Source: Erpobdella octoculata (lineage: Eukaryota; Annelida; Clitellata; Hirudinida; Erpobdellidae). From it: a DNA stretch of 64,000 bases. Positions 23,318 through 34,526 of the stretch are shown here, one piece after another. The position numbers and the translations under genes are program-made. The DNA is taken from contig OZ022238.1 of NCBI GenBank assembly GCA_963978895.1, positions 30,273,103-30,337,102 on the forward strand, written 5' to 3'. The notes under the pieces were generated by a model. It was given only the letters and a program-made list of their open reading frames with translations, had not been told where the DNA came from and made no database searches. The number at the start of each line of letters is the position of its first letter. Position 1 is the stretch's first letter.

Positions 23318-23718
23318 TATTTAATGGCGTTTGGCGCATCGGAGGTTATCCAGGTTTCTGTTAAGCACAGCATGTCCAGGTGTTCATGGTCAATTGTGTC
23401 ATGAATCAGAGCTTCTTTACGAACCGCCGACTGAGAATTAAGCGCGCCCATTTTTATTTCATTGCTAATAATATGCGGACTTATCGACTCTCTCCTGTTG
23501 TTGGAACCGGGCTTCCAAATTCTATTTATGAACAGCTTGTTGCGAAGGGGTTTGGTGATTGAGAAGCTAGTGCTCTCCCTGATACGCAGCAGTTGCTCGG
23601 AGCTGTATGTAGTCCGGTTGTAATTGTTTACAAGCATAGCAGTGGGCGATAACTCGATCGGCGAAAAGATTAAAATAAACGCAATATAAAACTCCCAAAA
23701 GCAGATAAATAAATTCAA
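23318..23718 (-). pseudogene. LINE ORF2 N-terminal part of endonuclease (element G continued)
   Basis: The frame contains RRESISPHIISNEIKMGALN and LDMLCLTETWITSDAP (the catalytic Glu in TETW). It reaches the TSD at 23327, beyond which it continues at 20416. The N-terminal part (YSSEQLLRIR, then RNKLFINRIW) resembles the segment before the endonuclease in the LINE at 58836-59051. The 5' UTR was not identified. Confidence 0.85.
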
Positions 23719-24017
23719 ATAGAAGTATAAAAAATTTGATCTAAAATAGACGACTAGTTATGGAGAAATTACAAATTATATGGGAACCTTCGAAAACACG
23801 CTATTTACATAGACGTGAACAATATACAAAATGTATTAAAAGTTTAAAGGTTAATTTGACCAAAATAAAAAAAATTTCAAACGAAAATATTAGCAAGCTT
23901 CAAGAGCATAATGTATGCAAATATGGATAGATATCTATGGTTGTATGTGACCTAGTCATTTAAAACTATCCAATCAGATGATAGTATTTGTCTTATACCG
24001 TCGGACATTGGCGAAAA
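23719..24017. other. Gene-free stretch between LINE and MULE-like element
   Basis: AT-rich; it may include the 5' end of the LINE. Nothing else was recognised. Confidence 0.4.
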
Positions 24018-24171
24018 TGCCGCCCGGGCGCATATTCACAGAGCATATCCGGGTTTTTAACACAGTAGGCTTCTGATTGGCTCCAGATGACCTAGTTTGT
24101 TGTGATTCGTTCAAGTCGGTGTGCTAACCATATGCTAAATTAAAGACGAGCTTGTTTTATTTTGAATTAAA

Positions 24172-24390
24172 TTGGAAACAGTTGTTGCGGTTTTTCGTCA
24201 CGAAATTATTTCTGAAGAAATTGAAATAGTCGTTTTGAAATGTGATGTAAAAAACTACAAAGAAGCTGTGGCATGGTTGTGTGAATACCAAAAACTTACT
24301 AAAACAAGCTGGATTGCTCGTAAAACATATCCAGGGCTTATTAATAAAATGAGGAAAGAATATTTATGCCATCACTCTTCATTTAAAAAG
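24172..24390 (+). pseudogene. MULE-SWIM transposase N-terminal exon (remnant)
   Basis: The 73-codon frame (EAVAWLCEYQKLTKTSWIAR, then KTYPGLINKMRKEYLCHH) ends in Lys-Lys followed by a donor GTAATG. The intact MULE gene at 30571 has the same arrangement: VQVLEWLKDFQDLSFETFRV, then a Lys codon and a donor in the same phase. The two are diverged relatives sharing an intron position. Downstream catalytic exons were not found, so the copy is broken. Confidence 0.5.
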
Positions 24391-24834
24391 GTAATGAATA
24401 ATAACACTAATTATATTTTTTTCAAACTTTACTTACTTTTTTAATTTGTCTTTACCATTTATAATTTAATTATTTTTTTATAATGGGTTACACTGTACCC
24501 CATGATGTGTCTTTTTGCAGTCTATGATGTACTAATAATTACAGCTTATGAACAGGTATTCTGAACAAACCTAACTATAATTATAATGACATTTTCACAT
24601 TGTCTTGTAGGGTTCTGGTAAAAATAAAACATGTCTTGTGCATATCTGAAAATCAAAATTTCTTAACAAGCAGCAAATGGACTGAACTTTGAGAAACAAG
24701 AGGTATAATACATAATAAGTTTAGTTAAATCATAAAATATTTTAATTTACTCAATCATTACTTGTAAAGTGAGTTGTATTTTAATAACAATTACTAACAA
24801 GCTATTAAAAAAATATTGTTTTCTTATATAAATA

Positions 24835-25960
24835 CTAGCAGTGCCCGTAGCGGCTTCGCTCGCATGAAATTAGAGAGTTTGAACCGTGCATCCATAGTAG
24901 AGATCAATTTTTTAGGTCTCGGCTCGGCCCGTCGACAACTTAGCCCAGCCCGTTTTAAAAACCCAAATTCCTGGCCCGGCACAGCCCGTCTGAATTAGGC
25001 CCGGCCCATTCTTACAGGCCTAGAAGTTCTATATACTTGATGAAAAACTTCGGCCCGTCCCACCTTGACTTCAGGTTTTGTCCGGCCCAACTGAAGACCC
25101 TAAATCACTAAAATATCTATATACTTGGTGAAAAACCTCGGCCCGTCCCAATTTGATTTAAGGTTTGGCCTGGCCCGTGTGAAGACTCTAAAATAACGTC
25201 TTGGCCTGGCCGGTGATAAACTTGACTTAGCTACTTTTAACCGGCACAAAACTTCAGAATACTAATTTTGACATCTGTAGCATTCACAGTTTTTGAGTAG
25301 CAGTTACTTTAAAAACTAAAGAAACCTTTTTTCCACCCCACATTTGAGGTCCTGAAAACCAAAATTTCAAAAAATGGTGAAACACATATATCCTTATTTT
25401 TAGAGTAAAAACTAAATACTGATTTTTACTTTTGTAGCATTTACAGTTGTTGAGTAGCAGTTACTTATAAAACCAAATAACCCTATTTTCCACCCCACAT
25501 TTGAAGTCGTGGAAACCAAATTTTCAAAAAATGGTGAAACACGTATCATTATTTTTAGAGTAGAAACTAAATACTAAGTTTTATTTTTGTAGCATTCACA
25601 GTTTTTGAGTAGCAGCTACTTTAAAAACCAAATAACCCAATTTTCCAACCCACATCTGAGGTCCGGGAAACCAACTTTTCAAAAAATGGTGAAACACGTA
25701 TCTTTTTATTTTTCAAAAAGAATCCATATACCAAATTTCAAAATTTCCTCATTTTTGGTTTTCGAGATATACATTGTTTTAGAAAAAAGTTTATTTTCCA
25801 GTTTTTTCCCCTCAGGAGCAAAATTTTCAAAAATCCTTTCTTAGCGGATGTTTACGCTATAAAAGTTATATAAGTTCTAAATTTCACGTTCCTAGGATGA
25901 GGCGTTTGAGCTCGGCGTTGATTATCAGTCAGTCAGGACATGTTCTGTTATATATATAGA
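24835..25960 (-). mobile_element. Non-autonomous Helitron, copy 2
   Basis: Same family and orientation as the copy at 13795: CTAGCAGTGCCCGTAGCGGC at the left, TATATATATAGA at the right, between A (24834) and T (25961), no TSD. It is shorter, with three tandem ~155-bp units and only two TCAG units. It lies inside the MULE-like element. Confidence 0.85.
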
Positions 25961-27024
25961 TGGCACTGAAATTTTCACAGCAGAGGATCCCATTGCATAT
26001 GGTGTGCATGTGTACATGGGAATTTTTGCAACCATCAGGCTGGTTTCATAAAATCTTTCAATAAAATAATGGCGAATGATCTCACTGTGTCTGCCCATTT
26101 TAAAAAGTTAATGTCAATATTGGCTTTTGGAAATAAAGCTGAGACACTTGACTTTTATAATTCTTTCATAAGTAAATTTACATCTTCTGCAGCAGTTCCA
26201 AATATTGTGGAAGAGGCAGGAAATAAAAAAAAAACACGATAAAAAATATCAATTTGGTGATACCATTGAGTTTTGATAGTTTGAAAAATGATGATATGGA
26301 AGATATTACTGAAAAGGTTAAAAAAAATGCTGCCAACAATAAAATGTTTCAAAAACTTTTGTGTCAAATGAAACAACTGCACAACAAATTTTGATCCTGG
26401 CCGCTGTACCACGCAACTTGAACTATAATATCAACTTAAATCAACCAAATGCTAAATTGCATGGTGACAAACATTTAACTTGAATATTTATTAAAATCAG
26501 ATTAAAAATGTGTTGTTTTTCCTAAAATTATCCAAGACTTTATTAAATTTAAAATTGATCATGAAATAAAAGTTTCAAAATTCTTTTCTCCCATATAATA
26601 GAAAAAAATTTTTTCTTGAATCTTGGTCTTTGAAGTAAATTGTTTATTATCCAAAAACAACTAGTTAGGTAGCTAGCCTTAGAAAGCAATGCTTGTTAGA
26701 AAAAATGTACTTCACAGAAACAGTTCCAAGATATAAACACCCCAAGTTTACGGTTGTAACGACATCGGCGAACAGCTGTAAGTGAATGTTTTGTTTATTT
26801 ACACACACCGACAGCAATGATCACGTGACTATAGTAGTCAACCAATCACAACAAACTAGTTAATCTGGAGCCAATCAGAAGCCTCCTGTGTTAAAAAACA
26901 GGGTATGATCTGTGAATATGCCTCCCGCATAGGGCTAAGCGCTATCCAGTTATATATAGAGATCAGTGGTCAAGACATTTCTCACACCATCTCACAGAGC
27001 CCAGAGAAAAATTATTTTCTTCCC

Positions 27025-27545
27025 ATATATATAGAATAGATATATCGGAGATGAGCAGGTTTTGAGTGAGATGCCAAGATGGCCTCCGAAAAAGCGATTT
27101 AGAGTCTTTTGGATCCATGAATATTCATTATTTGTATTAATCTATTTTTGATACGACACCGGAGACTAAACTCCGGTTTGTAAGAAACAGAAACGTCGAT
27201 TTCTTATAGCTAAAAGTAGTTGATATGAGCTTTATTTTAATTTAACGCGATATCCGACATAAAAAATATACAATTCTAATTTACCGATAACACAGGCGAC
27301 GTTAAATAGACCATCGAACTAGAGACTACGCAAATAAAATTCAATGTCAACTGAAATTTTTATAAAAAAAAATTTGTTAATTTTTATAAAGTTAAAAATT
27401 TATTTTGTACATAAAAAATTCTTTTTTTTCTATTAAAAAAATACTTGATTAAGTTACTATACGGTTGTAACTCTCAGTTCTTCGTTTCCGATCTCCGGTC
27501 TACTAGGCTGCCTCGCTAAAAGCCTTCCTAAACAACAGGCGGGCC
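27025..27545. mobile_element. MITE-like element M, copy 1
   Basis: It begins with ATATATAGAATAGATATATC and CGG, then GAGATGAGCAGGTTTTGAGTGAG, and ends near CAACAGGCGGGCC. The whole segment is present in reverse orientation at 41191-44660, where another element splits it. A related fragment follows at 27546-27651 and recurs reversed at 37830-37930. No transposase ORF. Confidence 0.7.
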
Positions 27546-27651
27546 GCGCCTTTTTTTTCTACGCAAGACTTGAGGCCTCATTAATTATTCATGAGATTCA
27601 ACAGCACTTGATTAGTTGAGGCGGACCATATATATAGAATAGATATATCGG

Positions 27652-28004
27652 CCCACTTTCTCCAGTCTAATGACAATCCATTCAAATTGACCACCGCTTC
27701 GCTTCATGAATCCAATGCCTTACGTTGAATCCTGGCTGCTGGAGCATCGCTCTGCTACTAGCACTCAAATTAGACCTGATGACTCAAACGGCAAAAACAA
27801 AGCGAATGAAAGAGAATTATTATGGAAACTATTGTAAACAGTTTACATTTAGTCACTCATGTATTTCTCAATGCTTTTATAATCCAGCATGTACAGGACG
27901 AGGAATTAAATAGAACATTTAATAGAGAATTGGAATATTTGTCATTCACTATTGTGTAACTAATATAGGAGAGGGTCAGTGCAATATTTTACCAAAACGA
28001 TCAT
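27652..28004. other. Gene-free stretch before the satellite
   Basis: A 62-codon open frame at 27725-27913 has no recognisable features. Nothing else was seen. Confidence 0.4.
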
Positions 28005-30215
28005 TTTTTAAAAGTAGTAAAACGACGAATTTGTGGAAATGCAAAAACAGTGACGTAGCAAGGGTATCTGGCGCTTGTGGGCAAGGTATAAAAAATTCGC
28101 CCCCATCACCCACTGTCATTCCAATTAGACGACCAAAATCGAGGGAACAAAAAAGTGTCCTAGCCATATTTGGGGCTCGGTGAGCCCCTCCCCAAGAAAA
28201 TTTAGGAAATCACTTGTGTGAAACCGTACAAAATGACAATTATTTAATTTTATATGTTCAAAAATGACTGAACTTTGGTGAAATTGTTGTTTTTCCTTTT
28301 GCATTTTTGGCGCCCCCCAAACCTGTCGCCCTTCCTTCCTTCGCTATGCCACTGGCAAAAAGATCGTCAAAACACACAGAACTCACTCTAACTTACTATT
28401 TTATATAAAAAGTAATGTAATAGACCAGCAAGTGAATCAAAAAGAAAAAAATTTAAAAAACACACTTTTATATAATTGATTGTGTAGGTGTAGGCCAAAT
28501 TCTGTTATAGAGAGTTTTGTAAAACGACAAATTTGCGGAAATGCAAAAAAGTCGATTGAGATCGACAAAACTCTAATAACTCACTCTAACTATCTATTTT
28601 ATTGAGAAAAAGATGATATAAAACTGAAAACTTACTGATTCAAGCTTAAATTTCAAAAAAAAATATTATATTTGAAGATTTATAGGCAGTTTTGTAAAAC
28701 GACGAATTTGCGGAAATGCAAAAAGATCGTCAAAACTCTATTAACTTACTATTTTATATAAAAAGTGATGTAATAGACCTAGAAACTGAATAATTTGAGC
28801 TTAAACCTGACAAAAATGTATTATTTCAAGATTTATAAGAAATTTTGTAAAATGACGAATTTGCGGAAATGCAAAAAAGTTGATTGAGATCGACAAAACT
28901 CTAATAACTCACTCTAACTATCTATTTTATTGAGAAAGAGATGAGATAAAACGGAAAACTGAATAATTCGAGCTTAAATTTTACAAAATTATTTAATTTG
29001 AAGATTTATGTGGAGTTTTGTAAAACGACTAATTTGCGGAAATGCCAAAAAATCGTCAAAACTCTATTAATTTACTTTAACTCATTATTTTATATAAAAA
29101 AGGATGTAATAGACTTAGAAACTGAATAATTTTAGCTTAAACCTGACAAAAATGTATTATTTCAAGATTTATAGGGAATTTTGTAAAATGACGAATTTGC
29201 GGAAATGCAAAAAAGATCGTCAAAACTCTATTAATTTACTTTAACTTACTATTTTATATAAAAAGTGATGTAATAGACTTAGAAACTGAATACTTTTAGC
29301 CTAAAATCAACAAAAATTTATTATTTAAAGATTTATAGAGAGTTTTGTGAAATGACGAATTTGCGGAAATGCAAAAAAGATCGTCAAAACTCTATTAATT
29401 TACTTTAACTCATTATTTTATGTAAAAAGTGATGTAATAGACCTAGAAACTGAATAATTTGAGCTTAAACCTGACAAAAATGTATTATTTCAAGATTTAT
29501 AGGGAATTTTGTAAAATGACGATTTTGCGGAAATGCAAAAAAGTTGGTTGAGATCGTCAACACTCTAATAACTCACTCTAACTATCTATTTTATTGAGAA
29601 AGAGATGAGATAAAACGGAAAACTGAATAATTCGAGCTTTAATTTTACAAAATTATTTAATTTGAAGATTTATGGGGAGTTTTGTAAAACGACTAATTTG
29701 CGGAAATGCAAAAAAGATCGTCAAAATTCTATTAACTTACTCTAACTTACTATTTTATATAAAAAGTGATGTAATAGACTTAGAAACTGAATACTTTTAG
29801 CCTAAAATCAACAAAAATTTATTATTTAAAGATTTATAGAGAGTTTTGTGAAATGACGAATTTGCGGAAATGCAAAAAAGATCGTCAAAACTCTATTAAT
29901 TTACTTTAACTCATTATTTTATGTAAAAAGTGATGTAATAGACCTAGAAACTGAATAATTTGAGCTTAAACCTGACAAAAATGTATTATTTCAAGATTTA
30001 TAGGGAATTTTGTAAAATGACGATTTTGCGGAAATGCAAAAAAGTTGGTTGAGATCGTCAACACTCTAATAACTCACTCTAACTATCTATTTTATTGAGA
30101 AAGAGATGAGATAAAACGGAAAACTGAATAATTCGAGCTTTAATTTTACAAAATTATTTAATTTGAAGATTTATGGGGAGTTTTGTAAAACGACATATTT
30201 GCACATACAAAAACT
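28005..30215. repeat. ~165-174-bp satellite with 500-bp higher-order unit
   Basis: AATTTGCGGAAATGCAAAAA recurs at about 28526, 28700, 28853, 29025, 29190, 29353, 29518, 29690, 29855 and 30018. The last six monomers form two near-identical blocks of three, offset by about 500 bp (29353/29855, 29518/30018, 29690/30192). The first monomer is interrupted by a hAT MITE. The array stops about 350 bp before the MULE-SWIM gene. Confidence 0.9.
28048..28354. mobile_element. 307-bp hAT MITE in the satellite
   Basis: Ends CAGTGACGTAGCAAGG and CCTTCGCTATGCCACTG are inverted. GCAAAAA flanks both sides (28041-28047, 28355-28361), and the uninterrupted monomer reads GGAAATGCAAAAAGATCG, confirming the insertion site. 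The TIR resembles that of the hAT element at 11141. Confidence 0.85.
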
Positions 30216-30570
30216 TTGATTTCAGTAAAAGAGTTTGAAACTGCTTCATATTGCAATTTTATAATTTTTTTCTTGTTATACATGTAATAGTCTTTTTGTT
30301 AAATATTACATTTATTTTTTATTACATCTATTTATGCGAAAGATTTATTTTATCTGAAATTGTTTTCGCGTGTGCATACATTATATTTAAATGCATAAGT
30401 AGCACTTCTAGGACCGCCCCTTGCTGGCAGCTGCGTATGCATAATGATGTTTATTTTCCGCTTTTTGCACTTCCGCGTTTTGTATTTTAGTCGGAACCAA
30501 TCTAAAAGTATTGATTTTAATTGCATTTCTTTTTGATTATATTGTTCCTTAGGATATACTCCCTTCAGGA
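30216..30570. other. Upstream region of the MULE-SWIM gene
   Basis: AT-rich, with a short GC-richer stretch near 30400-30440. It may hold the 5' UTR or a first non-coding exon. No promoter motif stood out. Confidence 0.4.
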
Positions 30571-33424
30571 GTGCAATACCTGGTTGATTCATGCTCTGAA
30601 AGTGGTAGTGGGCTTGAAGTAACGATGCATGCCAGCATCCAAACTGAAGTACAGGTATTAGAGTGGCTGAAGGATTTTCAAGATCTGTCTTTTGAAACTT
30701 TTCGGGTATCGAGGACTTTTCCTGGCCAAGACAAAGTATTGTTTAAGGTGTGTGTGTGTAATAGTTTTGATTTGGTTGTGTGTCATTGATATAAAATAAA
30801 TATGATAAGTTAATATAATAGTTTTATTTAATGATTATAGTATTTGGATTTTATTTTGCAGAAAATGTATCACTGCCAACATCAAACCCGTCATAATGGC
30901 ATTAAAAACACTAACTGTCCATGTCAGCTGAGCCTAACACTCAGGCGAACAGAATTTTTTCGAGCAACCGGCAACATGGTTAAACGTCCCAGCAGGTTAT
31001 TATTTTTTAACTCTGAAATAAAAGGTCATTAGTTAATTAAAAATACTTAAAATACATATGCATGTTTGCGCATGCAGCCATGACAAGTTATTAAAGTTTG
31101 ACATTTTTACATTTTCTGTAAGCATTCAATAATTAAATTTTATTTTCCAATAGTAATGGTATGTTTGTGTAATTTTAGATCTAAGGATCCTCACATGCCT
31201 GAGTACCCTCTCTTCATAAGCATGAAAGGCAAACACAATCATACTGTTTGTACTGCAGCTGCATTAAAGTATCGTGATGTAGATGAGTCCTTATGCCAAA
31301 AATTTGAAGATTTATTCAAGACTGGCTATTCACCTTCTGGGGCGTATCATCTACATCAGTTTGATCTTCTCACTCAGTATAATTCAGAGTATTATAAAAT
31401 AAGTGGAGATCGACGTTTCAGTCCAGATAAGTCTTGGTGCTACAGGTATATTAACTTGTTACAATTACATTAACTTCTTAAAAACTTGATATCAAATTTC
31501 ATAAATATTTGCAACAAATTCATGTAGTTTGGATTTATTGAAATGTTATAAGAATGATAAAATCAGATTGAGATTAATAAAGAATAATCTATGTATTGCA
31601 TTATTAACTAATTAATCTATGCATTCAATTTATATCTAATTTTGTTTTTTCAGGTTATACTACAAACTGTTTCAAAAAACTTATGGCTCGACCGAAATGA
31701 ATTTTCCAGCACTGAAACAGTATGTCGAAAAAATCAACACTGATATGCGTTCTGCACATGATTCATTGTCCAACACCGATGAAAACTTTGTTGCTATCAG
31801 TGATTGCAGTGAAACCCTGGTCATTGCCATTTGTACCCCGTTAATGAAGCGAGTGCATCAAATGATCAAGTACAGTGGAGAGCTTGTTTTTGTCGATGCA
31901 GGAGGCAACATGGACAGGCAAAACACTCGAGTATTTTTACTGCTGACACATTCTGCAGCAGGTGGTCTGCCTTTAGGTGTTCTGCTGGTTGCTAATGAAA
32001 AGTCTCTTCTAAATGATTACTGTTTTGGAGGTCGTGGCAAACAAGGGCCTGTAGTCTTTATGACGGATGACTCTGCTGCTGAAAGAAAGGCTTTGAAAAA
32101 CGTGTTCTCTGAGTCCACAATGTTGCTATGTAGTTTTCATATTTTGCAGGCATTTTGGCGATTCTTGTGGGACAGCAACTCAGGCGTAAAAAAAGAACAT
32201 CGTCAAGAATTGTTTTTTTTTATGAAGTCCATGCTATATGCACCCTCAGAAAGTGAATTAGATATTGCTTTTAATAAAGCTACTTCAAACTCTCTGGTGC
32301 AGCAAAATTTGAAGGTCCTCAAACATCTTGAGGCATTGAACAGCCGACGCTCTGAATGGGCACTCAGCTACAGATCACACCTGTTAATTCGAGGAAATAA
32401 CACCAACAATTTTTGTGAGAGTGCCATGCGTGTTATAAAAGATAAAGTGTTGCAAAGAACTAAAGCCTTCAATATTGAACAATTGGTTGATTTTGTTATT
32501 ACTCGGCTCGAATCACATTATCAGTGTCGTCTTATCGACATTGCCAACAACAGAGTGGATTCTAATCTAACATCTCGGTTTTTGGCATCTGATTCAACAA
32601 TTAATCTTTCATTAGTACGCCAACTACAGGAAGACACGTATGAGGTTCCCAGTGATTACAGCCAAGGTGTAACATACATTGTCGACATGGGGATTGGCTG
32701 CTGTACTTGTGCTGTTGGTGAAACTGGTGGACCCTGCAAACATCAGTCGACAGTTATGAAAGTGTTTCGCCTTCCAAGCTGGAATTTTATACCGACTACA
32801 GATCCAGATATGCGCCGCATTTTCTATGTTGTTGCGACTGGTGACGATAAAGTTTCAGCAAGTTGGTTCGAGTCACTTACACCTACATCAGATGTGCTGC
32901 CTGTGGCACATCGGCCAAAACAGCCAGCGGTGTTAGATGATACATTGATGGATGTGGAAGAAGATAATTTAAAAGATCTTCCAAATTCATCTACAGTTGA
33001 GATAATGGAAGCACTTTTTATCAAATTGAGAAACCTCTACCTCTCTGATCCTGCCAATGTTGGACCAGCAATGGAGTCATGCAGCAAACAATGTAATGCT
33101 ATGAGTAATTCCAGAATTATTTCTGCATTGCATTGTTTTGGGAAAGATACTGGTGCCGCACTTTCAGGAAAAACAAGGCCAGTCGGTCTAAAAAACATTG
33201 GAGTTCAGCCAACAGCATTGGCACGACGGAAAATGGCGGTAGGTGGTCGCAAGCGTTGTTATTTGGGTCGGCCACCACGATCTTCTTTTGTAGAGGAACA
33301 TGGCTACTTCAAGAAGCGTTTAGGGGCACATTGTAATGTGATGCCCAAACATCGAGCACAACACAACCTTCAACTAGCTGTAGCCAATGTAGAAGCTCTT
33401 GGTAAAAGCCATCAGGCTAAATAA
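30571..33424 (+). CDS. MULE-SWIM transposase, four exons, apparently intact
   Basis: Exons at 30571(or ATG 30625)-30747, 30862-30995, 31179-31445 and 31654-33424 join with consistent phases through GT..AG introns, giving about 765 residues. Exons 1-3 encode a Cys/His-rich FLYWCH/GCM-like DNA-binding region (MYHCQHQTRHN, NCPCQL, then SMKGKHNHTVC). Exon 4 encodes the MULE catalytic domain: Asp in ELVFVDAGGN, Asp in VVFMTDDSAAERKAL, the CSFHILQAFW motif, and Glu in NNFCESAMRV. A SWIM zinc finger follows (CTCAVGETGGPCKH, C-x-C..C-x-H), then a basic tail with a KRCYLGRPPR segment. No stop or frameshift was seen. MULE enzymes move elements that leave 8-10-bp TSDs. Clear TIRs were not found around the gene, so it may be a domesticated gene or an element with lost or unrecognised ends. 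The N-terminus upstream of 30625 is uncertain. Confidence 0.85.
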
Positions 33425-33781
33425 TGTCTTTTGTCTTTATCAAATGTAGATTTTTGTTTATATTAATGTAGATTTTTTTATAGTAATGTATATTTATTTT
33501 TTACACTTCTATAAATAGGTTTTTTTTTATATGGTTTTTGTATTACTGTTCTCAATTTATCAAATTTACATAAAAAAAGTTTCGATGTTTTTTACTGTTT
33601 GTTTTATAGCTCTGCTCTGTAGTAAATGTTATTGTCATATTGTTTTATAGCTCTGCTCTGTAGTAAATGTTATTGTCATTGCATTACTGTTCTCAATTAG
33701 TTAGAAAGATTTTGCCATGTTTGTTTTTTTTTTCTTTATACTTTATAATATAAAGTTCAAATGGTTTCCTTTATCAATAAA
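33425..33781. other. 3' flank of the MULE gene with a short tandem duplication
   Basis: TTTTATAGCTCTGCTCTGTA is duplicated at about 33602 and 33641. The segment 33640-33781 recurs at 36916-37065. No coding signal. Confidence 0.7.
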
Positions 33782-34526
33782 CTAGCAGTGCCCGTAGCGG
33801 CTTCGCTCGCATGAAATTAAAGAATTTGAACCGTGCATACATAGTAGAGTACTGCACGGATCAATTTTTAGGTCTCGGCTCGGCCCGTCGACAACTTGGC
33901 CCAGCCCGTTTCAAAAACCGAAATTCCTGGCCCGGCACGGCCCGTCTAATTAGGGCCCGGCCCGTTTTTACAGGCCTAGAAGTTCTATATACTTGATGAA
34001 AAACTTCGGCCCGTCCCACCTTGACTTCAGGTTTAGCCCGGCCCGTCTGAACACCCTAAAATCACTAAAATGTCTATATACTTGGTTAAAAATCTCGGCC
34101 CGTCCCACCTTGATTTAAGGTTTGGGCAGGGCCTATGAAGACCCTAAAATAACGGCTTGGCCCATCCGTCCGGTGATAAACTGAACTCATTTACTTTCAA
34201 CCGGCACAAAACCTCAAAATACTAATTTTCACATCTGTAGCACTTACAGTTTTTGAGTAGCAGTTATTTTAAAATCAAATAACCCTTTTTCCACTTCACA
34301 TTTGAGGTCCTGCAAACCAAATTTTCAAAAAATGGTGAAACACGTATATCATTATTTAAGAGTAGAAACTAAATACTAATTTTACTTTTGTAGCATTTAC
34401 AGTTTTTGAGTAGCAGTTACTTTAAAAACCAAGTAACCATATTTTCCACCCCATATTTGAAGTCCTGGAAACCAAATTTTCAAAAACTGGTAAAACACCT
34501 ATATCATTATTTCTGGAGTAGAAACT

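Larger units (their letters stand above)
24018..26930 (+). mobile_element. MULE-like element with ~110-bp inverted arms
   Basis: 24032-24115 and 26843-26920 are inverted copies: GCATATTCACAGA, then TTTTTAACACAG, AGGCTTCTGATTGGCTCCAG and AGTTTGTTGTGATT in both. The outermost bases diverge and no TSD was found, so the ends are approximate. It contains a transposase N-terminal exon, Helitron copy 2 and a further short open frame (about 26071-26242). Confidence 0.6.

Noticed and set aside
28526..30215. CRISPR-like appearance of regularly spaced 20-bp identical words
   Set aside because: The spacers between them are themselves repeated. This is a tandem satellite in a eukaryotic genome.
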